Assembly (NCBI RefSeq): GCF_000003815.2
Contig: NC_049981.1
Coordinates: 24,381,675 to 24,445,674, forward strand
Reading direction: 5' to 3'
Source of the DNA: Branchiostoma floridae
Taxonomy: Eukaryota; Chordata; Leptocardii; Amphioxiformes; Branchiostomatidae
Length of the DNA: 64,000 bases
Shown: positions 1-15,200 of the stretch, piece after piece
Position numbering within the stretch: position 1 is the stretch's first letter
Layout of the letters: the number at the start of each line of letters is the position of its first letter
The notes under the pieces: model-generated
Database searches by the model: none
What the model was told of the DNA's origin: nothing
The model's input: the letters and a program-made list of their open reading frames with translations, nothing else
Translations under genes and position numbers: made by a program

Positions 1-1599
1 ACGGAGGCAATAATTACAGATACATGAATTATGTATGTGACAGGAGAACGTTGATATAGAGTGGAAAACTACATTTCCACAGAGATGGCCATAGCTGGAA
101 ATTAAAACCATAAATCTTGGGTCTTGTATGGCGATCCGGTGGTAGACATTGGTATTTATCAGATATCTGCATATATAGAAGCAATGACAGTGATAAAGTA
201 GGCATCAGAACGCTCCCTTAACACTTTTCACTTTTAAAGCAATCACAGCAATCAAACAGGGATTGGTTGGTAAGTTTTAATTTGTAATGAAAATTGATGG
301 TTATACTACGCATCTGTATATGACTAGAGAAGAACAGAACTGTTTCTACTATAGCAGTCATATCTGCTTTTAAATTAAAGTAAAACCACAATTAAAATTC
401 TTACGCAAAATGAAAGATAACTTAATATGATGTTGATTTTATCAGCGTTACCAATTCATTAAATGACGTAGAGTCATTCATGATGAAAACAATTATGAAA
501 TGTTGAGCTTTATTTTCCAGCAACCATATTGGTAAATTTTAGCATGTGACATTAATGGATCGTATTTTTTTCTAGAGGTATATATTTTACTCTGCATGTG
601 ACTTGCTATATCCCCAACGTCGCCACGGTACTCATGGAGTGATCTCGGGAAATCGGTTGACTGGCATACAGTTACGCGTACGAACCTAAACTTGCGGATA
701 AACTCTCTATACAAAGTGTTCCATTGTGAATACAGCGGCAAGCACAAATGACTCTATTTGGGCCTAAGACAAATCATCGCGTGTTCGCGTGTAAAAGTGG
801 TCCCGAAGTGCTGATAATTTGCCAACACGCTACTGTCTCTGGAATTGCCATAGTGTGAAAATAACAAATACGTCACCTACTTTCCTACTTCAACGCTTAG
901 CAAATACTTTTGTTTTTTTAAGGATTTTGTCTTTCAAACAATTCAAATGACAAGATGCTAACGATTTCCATGTTGGTTGTCTCATTCTTACATTATTTTG
1001 CTGCGATTGTGTACGAAGAGGACGTTTGTAGAAGAATCCCGTAACAGAATATATCTGATTTCGTCATAAAACGGTTAGGCAAAATAGACTAAACAAGTCA
1101 CTTCGGACACAAATGATAATAGAAACTTGCTTTATGTATGTGCTACCATGTTACGTTGCCTAGAGATACTTGCGGCTTTTGTGGTTTTAGAGTAGATATT
1201 CATATATAATGGAGGTTATTGGCTGTACGTACGCATACGAAGGGAACGCATTATAGATAAAATGCGAAAGGTGATGGTCGCTCAAACGCATAACACGTCT
1301 GGATATGTACTAAGCATTGTTTAGACTAGAACGGTTTACATGGGGCCTGCGCCCTTGACATATTACCAATAATGTATCCCCATACGTATGGGCACTTAGA
1401 ACCACGAACCCTACTTATTTAGCAGCTGTACATAGTCTAATTGAACAGAAGTCGCCCCCCCCCCCGTTGGTTCTGTTGTACCCAGCCATAGTACTGCACT
1501 TACAACTCATATTGTCAAATTTACAAGCCAATCAAGAAATATCGTTTACGTTCTCTAGTCCATGAGTATATAATCATGTCAGCATTTTTCTGTCCGCAG
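1..1599. other. Intronic or upstream sequence with no recognised gene
   Basis: AT-rich sequence upstream of the first recognised receptor exon, presumably an intron of that gene. I see no exon encoding the receptor signal peptide here. An 11-base C run lies at 1455-1465. Confidence 0.4.
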
Positions 1600-3222
1600 T
1601 CTGTTCGTTGATGACCAGCCAGATAGCAGCACTTGTCAGTATCACCAGCCAATCAACAAACAGTGTTCTCCAGTCCATGACAAACACCATGACCCTGCCA
1701 CATCTTTACGTCCCGAGGCCTTCCTGTAACTGCAAGGTCCTCGAGCCGAAAGGGTACAGCCTCAGCATGAGACCTAGGCAATCACAACTCGACCAGGCGT
1801 TATTGACATTAATAAAACAGCAACACTGGAGAAGCATAGTTTTGATATACGACGAATCTTACGGTGAGTCGGCATCTCTTTTATAAAGTCAATAATAATC
1901 ACCTGATGACTAATTTTCTGCTGAATGCATTGTTTCGAAAGAAAGAAATATAGATAGATAGATGGGGGGAATAGAGCAGATAGAGAATGTAGGAAATCTA
2001 CACTTTATATAGCATATACATTTATTTAAAAAAGGTGCCTTTTTACAAATCTTAACATATTTACTGCAAATTGTAGTCGTATCTGTATGTTTGTATGTTT
2101 CAGATTTTGACAGACTCCAGACGTTAATAATTGAGGGCACGAGTCATTCATGGGATATGCTAATACTGAGAGTATCTTCGAGAGAAGAATTGAACAGCAA
2201 AAAATTCCGGAAGAAGCTAAGGTCCATCGACGAAAGGAACTTCAGATACAACAACGTAGTGGTGTTGTGTTCCCCTGATACAACTGTTGAAGTTTTGTAC
2301 CAGGTAGAGAATTTGTATTTTGTAGTACACGTTAAGAGCAATTTTACGAATGTTAATGCTTTAGTGGCCATTTGTAGTTTTTCTACTGACATTCTGTTAA
2401 ACTAAGACATTTACAACCGTTCTCTGAAATAATGCTACCAATTGCCATTTACAGCATCAAATAAACCATACAAACATACGCGATAGACAGAAAAATTATA
2501 TGAAGTATGTCCATTATAGGTAGCCAATTTAAACAACACAACTAGTACGTTAAGCCATATATATATATTGTTATATATATATTGTTTCCCCGACAATGAG
2601 ACGATATCAAATTGATAGATCTGCGTACCTCGACGCGTGCAACATCGTCAATCTCAAAAGTAGAGCCAGTACTTATTTTGTTTAATGAATATTATCCTGT
2701 CCAACCCAAACGCATACGGAGACCTGCAAATGCATAAAGAAAAATTCAGACAAATGCATACAGAGCAATTTAGACAGTCGTTAGCTTTGCTTACGTTAAG
2801 CACTCTTGTCTTAATTGCCAACCTGTATACTTATTCATACATCAAGATTTTGACATTCAATTATTCAAAACTCCTTAGCTATTTATCTTCGCAAATCCAA
2901 CCTTTTATCTGTACATTTCGAACTATATCAACACATAGAAAAGCACGCCCGAATATCAGCTGCAGTCAGCTTTACTAAATGTCAAACCTGCTCGCTCGTA
3001 GCCGCAGGGTTTATCTGTGATTTACCTTTCAATACACATTGAAATTTTATGGAAACGAGGAACGTAGACGTTAGACCGAAGGTAATGGTATTTCCCCGAA
3101 GTCGAACTAAGTATTGTAAAGGCCCTAAGGATATTACTCACGTTTACGTACTTTGACGTAATGCGAAAGCATGAAGTTCTTCAGTATTCCCCACCCTTCC
3201 TCCTTCCCTCAAGTATTAATGC

Positions 3223-3285
<63 letters not shown>

Positions 3286-6200
3286 TACAATATATATATA
3301 TATATATATATATATACTACAGTGTTTCATTGATTGATTTTTACATGCATGAATGCAATTTCAACGTTGATACAGAAATTTCTCTCTTTTATGGACACTG
3401 CGATCAAATTGATGTTCATTGGTTTCTATGCTAATGGTCTCTCAAGCCCTAAATCCACCTCGTGGTGATCGCTCTGCGACCTAAATTAGATTTGTGTTAC
3501 GGTTTGACTAAACATAGAGGTGGAACAAGTAACAGGAAACTTCCGACGTCTAAATCTCATTCAGTTTATTTTGGTTATATATCTTGACAGGCTCCCTGTT
3601 CCTCGCCTGTTACAATAAGTTATACAAATCCGGCAGTGAGGTCAGAATGTTTATTAAGAAAACATCTACATGAATATATTCTCTTTACCTGTCCCTGGTT
3701 CCCTTGAAATCAGAGGCTAAAGGAACAACTTAACTGTATCCAAGATTGATTAGAAAACAATAAACAGTAGTCAACATTTATTCTTTTATCTTCATACAGG
3801 CAAATGAAATGCACATGGTCGGGAACCAGTATCTCTGGGTGATCGCTAATGAGGTAAGTCCGTGAGCTTGCAAGATTGAATTATTTTGCATTTTATCAAG
3901 CCGATTCTTATTGTGATATTTTCTTTATAATGCCAAGCTATGTCGGCTATTTAGCAGATTTGCATCTGAGATTGAATTTGAGAATATACACCGATGATAG
4001 TTGAAAGCTACTTGTCAGGCTGCCTCGGTGAGAATGAATTGTCCATCATTACGAGTGTGGTTAATCGGTAGCCTCAATGCTGCAACACATCATCGATTGG
4101 TACTGTCAACGACTCGCTCTATACGACCCGTAAACCGCAATGTTATAATTAAAACTAGAATGAATCTTTAGGTGACTCAATTATACAAAAAAGTCAAATG
4201 CTTTTGAGTTTGCATTTAAAATACCTACGCGAAGTTAACTTAAAAGCGTCTACATTTACAAGTCAGTGCGTACCTTGTCGGACAACATAGAAATCAAAAC
4301 TTACTTGAAATGGAAACATTTTGAATATCAAATACCTTTACAAAATCCTAAATTAAGTTATGTGCACACATTATAAATAGCATCAGGCGAAAACAAATAT
4401 ACAATAAATCCTACATCAAAATCAAATACATGATTTGACAGATGCCTGGTTCAATAAGCGTGCATCTTTTGCTTTACATGTTACTGTGCTTCAATCTACA
4501 TACAGTTAATTCAATCAGCGTATCAAATGCAAACATCTATCCCATTCATATCCTCCGGTAGGAAATAAGTGATCGACATTTGGACAGCATCAATATCACC
4601 ACTGGCATGATCACTGGCATCAGGAAGAGAATACCAACGGAAGGGTACCACTTAAACGGCTACCTGGCACATCTTCAGAAAACGCATCCTGGATACTCGC
4701 TCAGCTTTCTCTTTCCTACGTTACAAGACTTTCCGGTGAGTGAAATAAAGAATATCAAATATCAAAACGATTTCACATAGTTGTTGTGTTGTCTATGCCT
4801 GTTGGTAATGGTTTGAAACGAAATACAGATATATGCTAAATATGTAGTTGGTATGGATGCTCAAGCGCTTCAAAGCTAGAGGGCACATCACCGAGAGGTG
4901 ATTGGTTTAATTCCTGGCTTTCTTGGGTAAATGCTGCCACAGATTCCATGCTGAAGTTTACATGGCTTTTCTATCTTTACCCGTGTGTAATTGGGTACCT
5001 CACTTTGCTTCGAAGATGTAAAAGGGTGCACTTGGTCGAAGAATGGGATCTGCCTTTCAATACCATGTCAATGACAGTAAAATAACAGTACACCACCTCT
5101 ACAACCTCCACATGGCTACGGACCTCTGCCTTTACCTCGCTACGTCATATGTATTACCTGATAACGTGAGTTGAAAGCATACACAGTAAAATGGCAATGT
5201 CAGTATCTCAACTGAAGCTTCATCTATATTTAACATATCTTATTTGAATGAATGGAAGGTCTTATTACACGGAAAGACGCTCAAAGAGTGACCTTTCCCA
5301 GTTTTGCAACACCTGTTTCTGATTGTGATAAAAAGAAATTGTGTCAGGGTGACACGATGCAGCCTAAGGTTCATTGTTTCTCATTTGATGTGTCTGAGCT
5401 TCAAGTTTTATATGCCAAAGGGCGTCCTAGTGAACGTTCTGCACGCTTTGCTTGTATGGGAAAGGTGCAGTCAGAAATAACCTTTTCATATCGAGGGACC
5501 TTAGACGTCAATGACAAAATGCCACACGGCAACGAATTTCGGCAACATATTCGTCATATTCTATTTTGTTTTAGAAAAGGTGTTTGCAAAAGGCTATGTT
5601 GACTCCATTATGTGGCTGACATCACCTCGGCACTCAAAAACTATAATGCCAGCGTGCAAAAAAATATCCTCGATATGAAGCGTTCAGGAAGGCCTAACAC
5701 AGAGCTTGTATACCAAACACTAAATTCTTCATTTCTATTCTAACAGATTGACAGATCTTACTCATTTGCATCCATTTGTGACGTTTCTTTTGTGCAGTGT
5801 GTATTTGCTTATATTACAGCTTCTCTGTACGCTAAACACTTTGGTTGCAATTATATAAAAATCTGGCGAAAATTGAGGCGTGCTCGGATGTCATGTATAT
5901 AAACAATTCAGTGTGGGCTTACATGATTAACAAAACCTTATACAATGACAATACAGTCACACTATAAATGCCGGTGACCTCTTTTATCAAAGGTCGTTGA
6001 CCTGCACATCGACCTGCTCCTGACGTGTGGCCGGGGGCGCTAACTAATTTTGATTCAACTAAAGTCGCGTCTCGTGAAGTGTCAGTGTGTTCACTGTTCA
6101 TTTCACCTTGTCTGCTTTGTGACAGAAAGGGGGGCTCGAGTCAATACTCGCTCTATACCTGGCGTAGAGCTGGTCTGGTGTTAGAAAGGCATGGCTGTTT

Positions 6201-9200
6201 ATCTGCATGTAGATTCTTATATATAATGCCTATTCGATGTCTTTTCATCTTTGAATCTCTAATAAAGGCGGTGCAAATGTAGCAGTTGCTTTTGTATGGG
6301 AGCCGTCTGTATGGAATCATATTCGAGTGTACGTTGTTGATTTGGGACGGTCACCTTGAATAGAAAACGTCTTTATCAACGGGTCGATGCTCATTGTAGC
6401 CATCCCATATGTTCTTCATTCCCGAACTTTTTAACGTAAAACTTCTCCTGAGAAGGCAATCTGTTCTCCTAATAAACAGTGCTCCAACCGAGCGCATTTT
6501 CCATCTCACTCAATGAAGGGCCCAATTTCAGTAGAAAATTGCCTCCACTGATAGGATGCAGTATGACTTCTAATACACTCCTATACTTCATTGATACCTG
6601 ATTTGTTTGGAGAGTAATGTAATATGGTTGGCAACTTCCGTCCGATGGAGAACTTCCATACAGCTAGTCCGGAATGCAGGACGGTTTTACAACACAAACG
6701 ATAATGATTACGGCTGTCAGAAAATCAATTTACATGCGTTTAGTATTGGAACTTGTTTACAACATCATAGTTTATGATACGGCGCTTTGATTTATTACCG
6801 TTGTTATGGTAAGTAATCTATAAAACGTCATTTGAGGCAAATCATGATTAATATAGGAAAAAAACAGTCGGGTTAAATATTCACTTTTTGTATATTGTAA
6901 AATGGCTTATTGGTGGCTATTTTGCTACGACCATTGCTGTAGATTTATCTGTTTGCTGTCTCCTCTGCATGGAAGTACAATATTACAAACTGATGGTCTC
7001 ACTTCAAATAGCCCATTTATTTCCCCATCCTAGAGTATGGAAAGCAATATTTATGGCATAGTCAAACGTATCCTCTATCTTACCTAGTACACTCACATAG
7101 ATTCATTAATGACAGAAGGCACAGAACAATCTTGGCTAGCTATAGGTCTTATTACTAAGAGAGGGTTTCTGGTTCTGTTCATAAGACGTGCGCATTAAAA
7201 AACGTTTTTGATTCTGTTCATATGACGTGCACTTTTTTGTTTTGTGCGTCAGTGCCGAAAAAGAGAATTTGTGGGCCTCTTTTTTTCATTTCCAATGTGA
7301 CGCACCATGTGCTACTAAGACTCTAAGTCCACTAGAGGCAAAGTGAGGGTCCGAGGGCTTAGATGAATAGCAGCTTTTAAAAACTTATTTTGTGACTTTG
7401 TGTTTTGTTGTCTTTTAGGCCACATTTCTGCATATTGCATCATACTCCAATCATAACAATCAAGGGTAAAACAACTTTGTCGCTGTACGGGCCCAAGTGA
7501 TTGGCCTCAGGTGGAAAGGGATCATGCTATATGTAACCGATACAGCAAACATTTCCTCATAAAAAAAGACCAATTTCCTCTTGCTTATCAACTATCAATT
7601 GTTAATTAAGCAACTTCCTAATTGGTCTGTGAACCACATCCGTAATGACTCTTCTACGGAGAAATGAATATTCTGATAGGTTGGCTTAATGATGATTAAC
7701 AGTGTAATAGTCTCTCAGTGTAAAAGGTGCACATAAAGAATTAGACTTAAACAAGTGACTACATTACTCTCTTTTACCGAACAATTAATGATGCTGATAT
7801 CAGATGAACATTATTATGGCAGAAGCTAGACTTCGGAGACGACAAAGATGATCCGCCGTGCTTTCATGTGCATATCTGTCATGGACTGAAACAGGTCAGG
7901 TTTTGATGAATTGCAATCAACTATCTGGGGAACGCGTGCAATCGGTCACGGTGTCAAGCTTGTGCACTTGTTCTTCAAATTGGAAACTCAAAATAGGTGA
8001 AATGCCAAGTCCCGTACGTAATCAATCATTTTTTGAAATACCATGTCAGGAATATTGAGTATCTAGACCAATGATATAATCCTATGTTATTAGGGAACGA
8101 CTCTAACACCAACATTCAAAACAGCCCTGACGTCAGATACACCCCTTTTCATTACAGACTACGATCGCACTACGATGGCTGACGGATTTCGCAAAGAATG
8201 TCATTGGCGAAGAACATTTTTAGCTTGTGTGTTTTCTTGTATTTGACATCGCATATCTACATAGTGGACAATATTCCAACCATTAAATCAAGGGTCACAC
8301 AAATCCAACTGTGGTCGCTACAAGATCGCTCAGGGATCGATGTCTAGTGGGAAGGGGCCTGTAAGAAACTGAAGATGATTATGTGATATATTTTGCGATA
8401 GAACTTTAATCAAAACTTCACACTTGAAGAACTGATTATTGACTATTTAAAAAGACAGACAAAGCATTCCGTGCACCGATAACACTAATGACAGCCATCA
8501 AATTAATTGGCAGCTACCACTGCTTCTAAGTAACAGGCTGTCGTATCTTAATCAAAAAAGATCTGCTGTAAGAAAGACAACGACCTTTATAGCTATGGAT
8601 ACCTCAACTTCGCCGAAGGACATAAGCAGCGAGAGAATAAACAGTTACTGTGCTATGCCCTCCCTTGAGTGCTTTTATTTGGAAAGATTCGATCCATTCC
8701 CTTCATTCAATAACCATTTATTTCACCTAAATACATTAGCCAAGCTCAAGAGGATAGAATGCCTTTATGTGATTTATATGATATGACCAAAGTGACCTTA
8801 AAACCGCCAGTAATATGATAATATCTCCATAGGCGTCCGAAAAAGGGTTATGAAGAAGCAGGAAGTTGTAAACATACTTGAAGTTTGTTTAGTTGGTGCC
8901 GTATGCAATTTATGCTTTTGATATTATGAAACTACTCGACCCATTTGACAAGTATTTCTTTTTAACTCGCTGTTAAGATGCACAATGTATACCAGGAAAT
9001 ATATATTTGCGTACGACTAAGGAAGTAGTACGATTACAATCATTCTAGATTTTGTCCTAGACTTCCCCCAATAGTGAAGCAATGTCTGTAAAAGAATAAA
9101 AGCTTTATACGAAGGTTTGTTAATTTATGACGAAAATTTCCGTTCGTCAAAAAATCAACTTTATCCAATGCACAAAATTTTCAAATGGATATGAACACGA

Positions 9201-12200
9201 CCTCCGTTCCATCCTTGATTTAGTATAACAAGGAAATATGAAATTTAGAAAAATATAACAATAATGATTGCTTAATATGTCCGTAGGACTGCGTGGGCGC
9301 ATCCTTTAAAAACAATTGATAAGTGCAGAGGTTGTACACATCTTTATGGAGCATAAAAGCAATACAGGTGGCGATCAATGAGTCTGATGTTTTATTACCA
9401 TGATTGCCATTGCTTGCAGCCCTTCTGCTGCGCATAAGAGAACACTTACGGTCACTTAAAGCATCACGGTCTCAAGTCTCAAGGCCAAATATGATATTCA
9501 CATATCAAGACAAAAGGGAAGCCAATACCAATTGCAATACAGGCAAGGCTAGGCATTGCTCCATATTCAGCAGATGCCGATGTTTCTTTTCTGAGAAAGT
9601 TCCAGTACCTGTTTTATACTACGATGCTGTAAAAGTTTTTAAAAACGGTAGTCCCATGAGGTCATGACATTTTTTAACGTACGTAGGGGCAGTACGTTGT
9701 TATCTACTGTGTTCAAGGCTTCTGTGGTGTCATTCCCTCTCCCTCCACCACCTTTCACCTTCACAGTCGGCAGGTACCTATTTCTATACCTCGGTGGATT
9801 GAGAAAAATCTTGTAAAGGACCTCTCCAAGGGACACAACGTCTATCTAGCCAGAAAAGTTTTTAAAAATCGAACCCTTGACCTCTAGAGCCTCGCTTCCG
9901 CTACCACCAAACGGTCTGTATGCCTTAGCATTCTCGAATATCGCTTCATATCAAAATATCGGAAATACTATATATCAATGATGAACAACTTTCTATTTTC
10001 CCCCAAGTGATATTACTTAGTGCTTCTAACACCTCTCCTCCAGCTATCAGCGGCGTACAGCTACGATGCAGTTTGGGCTCTGGCAAGGACCTTTGACAAC
10101 CTCATCAGAGAGAGGAACTGGACAGCCGCAACTCCATTAATCTGTCATAAGCCTACTCCATGGCTGGGTGGAAAGAACCTTCTAGGCTCCTTGCGTAGGG
10201 TAAGTTGTGCAGAGAAAGAAAAGTGCATAGCTTTTCTTTCGTATGTGATATTATTTCATGAGGGTTATATTCTCACAAGCATTTGTGTGTCTTTCTGTCT
10301 GTCTGTCAACAAGATAACTCAAGATGGATCAGTTTCATACTTGGTGAGCTGGTGGGGTGTGACAAAAGCTGCAAATGATTAGATTTTGGCCCCCTGAGAC
10401 TTTTCTTGGTACTACAGCGAATCTTGTGTTCTGAACAAGCTGTGGTTACCATACTTAGGCGTTAGATAGGCATTGTACTCATAAAGAAGTGACATGAGTT
10501 TGGGACCTCTAACAGATAGGGATGCAATTGCAGGGGCATTTTTGTATAAAAAAACATAGAGGATAATTCAAGAATTGAATAACAGATTTTCATGATTTTT
10601 GTACGTAGGTAGCTTAGACCAAAAACGTACAAACTGAAATTCAACTAATGCAAATTGAGGACATTTGCATAATTAGCAAAAATCTTACTACATAGCAGTG
10701 TTTTCCATGTATCGTTTGTCCTGGGCATGATATGATATTTACATCTGGGTGGCAGATAGCTTTGAATGTTAGGACAAGGTGGGGCAGGTTTGATTCCCTT
10801 AACGTTCAATTTTGGAGCTGCAGGAGCATTTCAGTCATGACATTCCGAAGTGGATAACTGCAGAAAGGAACAACAGATTTCCAGCATTTTAGGCATGCAG
10901 TTAGCATAGGAAAGATAATCATCATGATATAAATATAAATGCAAATAAGAAAGAATCAATTTGCATAATCAATTGGGAAATTGCATAATTCCATTGTTTT
11001 CCATAACTTGACTTTGATAAAAGTGATTTATGATAGGTGCAGCATAAACAAACACCAAAAATGCAAGGAAGGAACCGATTTTACATAATCTATGCAAACA
11101 TGGCAAAACAGATTAATGATAAAAGAATTTTATACTTGTGACATGTATAAGTTCGTCAATGATGAACATCACCGTGCACAAATTATGTAAATATGAATGT
11201 CATTATTAGTTATACCATTGCCCCCTAAACTCATACCTTATGATCGCATCATATCGAAATAGAGATCATTATCGCTTCTCTGCGGTATATGAAAATTAAT
11301 AACGGCGTCATTTTGTCTAGACAAGGGCTAAGTAAGAATAACACCTACATCTAGACCTTTGTATGTATGTATATATGTATATATTTGCCTTCAGGCACCA
11401 ATCAAAAGTTGAGAAAGTTTTCCCTGGTGAAATTACTTTACAAGTTCAAATTAATTCCCTCAGTTTATCCATTAGCGGTGGATGGTGATTAAAACGGCAA
11501 TTTCGATGCCAAACGATATCTAAAATTAAAGACATCGAAAAACTTGGTAATTAGGTAACATATGATAGCTTGCTTGTCATTTGGTATTCTTGTACGATTC
11601 GTTTAGCTTCGATTTTAAGTAATTGCAATTATTATACTAATGTCGCTTGTAAAATAAAAAAGGAGTTTGCTTTGCACTTACAAATATTAATCAACAACAC
11701 ACATAATCATTTTTCCATATTCAATATGTTTATCAGAACAACATGTCAGGCCTCAATGGACCGGTGCACTTTAACGGCGAAGGATACAACGACAATGCCG
11801 AGATGGAGATTCTAAGTCTGACGACCAACGACGAAAATATCACTAAATTCTGGGCGGTGAGTACCATCCCATTTGCAGTGTTTTAGATGTTTGTTTATTT
11901 TGCACATTTAGCTAGCTTGAATAAACATGTTAGTACTTCACTAAAGATATCTTTTTCTATCAAAGTTGCAATCTTTGAGATTGTTTACCCAGTATTAACA
12001 CAAATAATGATAATGCTCGAATGATTTATGGTTCTTTTCTGTACAATACATGAGGGAGTAAATAGTACTAAGTATGCGAAGCGCCTTTCCTTATGTAATT
12101 GACGCCGGTGACGTCAGCTTCAGGGTAACTACAAACTTTTGAGTTGTTGAAAGTGCGAGCAAATTCCTTTTTCCTCCAGGGAGAGAAGAAAGTATCTCTG

Positions 12201-15200
12201 ACATATCGATTGTAGTATCGAATCGGTTGGTACATAATACACTCCACTACACATAGTCCCTCACATTCGTTACGGGCTTTAAGGGTCGTGCCCTCAATGG
12301 CACTATGTCTTTTGAACGACGTTGATAAACGAGGCTAGTTAGCATGGCTGCTACTGATATCGTTCTACAACCGATTCCAACCACGCGATTGTAATCGCAT
12401 TAATCCACTTGGTGAAGACGAAAGCACAAACTCAATAAATCAAGACAAGAACATAAAAATGTAATAAGAATAGCACTATGTATGACGTAATGGTCAATTT
12501 ACATTTCTTAGTGAAAATTTATGTTATCCGATTGGTCTTTTCTGCTGATGTAGAAAAGAAAATAAAGGAACAAATTAGACTCTTTGATGACAAGCTGGAT
12601 GGCCCAAATCTATAGCCCTTTTCCCAGGCATTAAAACCTTCGTACTGGACAGGACAAAACAGGAAATATCTGACCAGTTCCTGAACCAAATTGAAGTAAG
12701 AAAACCGTGTCCGGAGAGGCAATTCAAAGACGTTTTACTCCTACAACTGATGTGATCGATCGCCTCACTCCACATTTGTTTCCACACACCAATCCCACTC
12801 ACCAGACGTATCGACCTGTCTGCAACATACTCCTACAGAAGTGTGATCTAGTGACACCTGCTCTCCGTAAATACAGATTGTTATGGAGACGTATGGTTAC
12901 GAGCAAGACTTACTTGTCTTTTTGTCCGTAAATCTTCCTGATAGATCGGGACCTGGAACGTACAGGGAGGCTTGAATCTGACTGAGCCGGCGTTTACCAG
13001 GGAGATACACAGCTTTGAGAACACCACTCTCACTGTGGTTACTCTTACGGTGGGAAACGTCATTATTCTTGAATAAAGAAAATATGTATCACACGTTAAC
13101 ACATTTGACAATTGCTATGATGTATTGTAGGCATTATGAAGTTTGTAATTCCAATTCAACGTTTTGAATACTGCGCCAAAATTTATTTCTTAGTGTCCTC
13201 ATTTATCTATTCTCTTCTACATTTTTCATTCCTAGTTGAAATTTCTCTGATGGCGATGGCAGTTAAGCTAACTTACAAGCTTATAGAATTAAAAAAGGGA
13301 AAATGTTTGACTTTAAATGACGATAACGACTCTCACATAATACACGTAATATACGAAACTCCGATTTGGTGGCTGCTATTGGCGTAACCTAAAAACATGT
13401 ATATGAGTAATATCTGTCTCTAGCACGAAATGAATCCTATAGCCTGGCTAAATTCCCCTTTTAAAAGCGCTTCCACTGACCATGGCCATGCCCCTAGTAG
13501 CTAGACTGCCAACACATCTAAGTCAGGACAATTGTCAACATCCAAAAAGTGTTATTTTGCATTTGTGCTGCCATGGACCAGGTATTGTAAGACTTTGGAC
13601 TGTTTCTTGCCATAATGTTGACAGCTATGGTGACTGGTGTTCATGGTGACAGAGAATCCTGAGCTCCAGTTTGACTGAGTTTTATAGAGACAAATTCAAA
13701 GAATCCCTAGATCCTTTTTGTAACAAAGAGATGAATGTTTTTTCAAGTAAGAGTAAAGGATAAAAAATGGCCACTAGTTCTCGTAGCCCTATACAGCGGG
13801 AGATTGTGTAACAGGCTACAACTGCATGAGATATAGCCAAACACTTGAAGATTGCCAATCCAATTGTAAGCTGACTACAATCCCACAGTGGTCAAAGTGC
13901 TGCTTTACCAAATGCCACGTATTTACACCCACACTAATTCGGAGGTAATTTCCCCATGGAAATATTTTGAGGCCAACTAATTTCCCTTGGGGCGTGATGG
14001 GATTTCTTTTATTTGACGTTAACGTTAAAATTCTATGTTACTTTCCATTCTAGTTGGCTTTCTGGACTGACGTCTAGCAATGCCTTGCTTTGAACACAAC
14101 AAAGAATCACACGTATCTAACGAAGGATTCCAAATAAATCATGTATAAGCTAGGGTATATTTGCGATCTGGCACAATAAAGCACCCTGCCAGTAGAGCTC
14201 CCGATCGGAGTACATTTGTGTCGATTCTTACAAGGATGCAGGGAATGTGCTAGGGTTTTCTCTCATTTACAACTTATAAAGTGCAATTCATTGTACCCGT
14301 TTATTTAAAAGTGAATGCATTTGGGGGAAGTATCTTTAAGTTCGGTAAAATCGGTAACATATATTCAAAGCGGTACAACAGAAATGTTCCTTGACTGGCT
14401 AGGACGTGACCTGTGAAATCATTGTTACTTTCCGTTCCCTGCAGGAGAAACCGTTCATATTCAAGGACATAGCTGAAGATGGGCCACCAGTCTTTAGGGG
14501 GTTCCTCATTGATGTACTCAACGAACTGAAGACGCAGTTAAAGTTCAGGTGAAGGTTACCTCTTTGACGACACCCTTATAAGTTTGCAAATGGCTTTTCA
14601 GTGAGGTGCTATCTAACGGGCGCGGGAACGATGTTAACCTTTTTAACTGCCATTGTCTTTCTCTGTGTTTAAACACAGCAACATCACTGCGTACGCACTG
14701 TGGTCTAAAAGTTGACAAAGATTTCAACAAATTTCATAGATATATAAAAGCTTCTTAAGAACGTATGAAGTTACGTGTGTTCATCTTCGATAGTTAATGC
14801 GGAGTTTTCCTTTACTAATTCAAGTCCTGCAGCAATGAAAAAGGAGAGTAAGAAAGTTAAAGGTCTACTACGCAGTTTTTTGCGCTCAAATTTGAAATAT
14901 TCTAGAACTAAGAAATCTCAGATTTACTACTACTTTTTGACACTTTTTGACACTTTTGTGTCATTATTTCACATTTGCAACGTAGAGAATTAGCCTACAA
15001 ACATTTCGTCCTACGCGCGCTGTAACTTGTTGACCCCCCTAGTTAGGCACTGGTGAGAATTCAAAGAAGAATTAATCATCAAAGGTTATTGGTCGGGAAT
15101 CTCCGGTGAGTTCCGGGTGCGGTGAAAGGTCATGGTAAACCACGTGACCAATCTCCGGGTAGGCTCGGGCAGACTCGGGACTACTCGGATTTCGTCGGTG

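Larger units (their letters stand above)
4736..10043 (+). other. 5.3-kb receptor intron
   Basis: Intron between two amino-terminal-domain exons. It holds a SINE (about 4852-5105), foldback-family fragments near 7430-7560 and 8265-8365, and a minus-strand SINE (about 9690-9913). An open frame at 5252-5602 (116 codons) is not recognisable, and I see no gene in the rest. Confidence 0.6.

Noticed and set aside
3171-3434. Ile-Tyr-rich open frame
   Set aside because: Produced by the TA microsatellite.
5252-5602. 116-codon open frame in the large receptor intron
   Set aside because: No recognisable family, no splice sites in phase with the receptor, AT-rich codon use. Probably chance or an old repeat.
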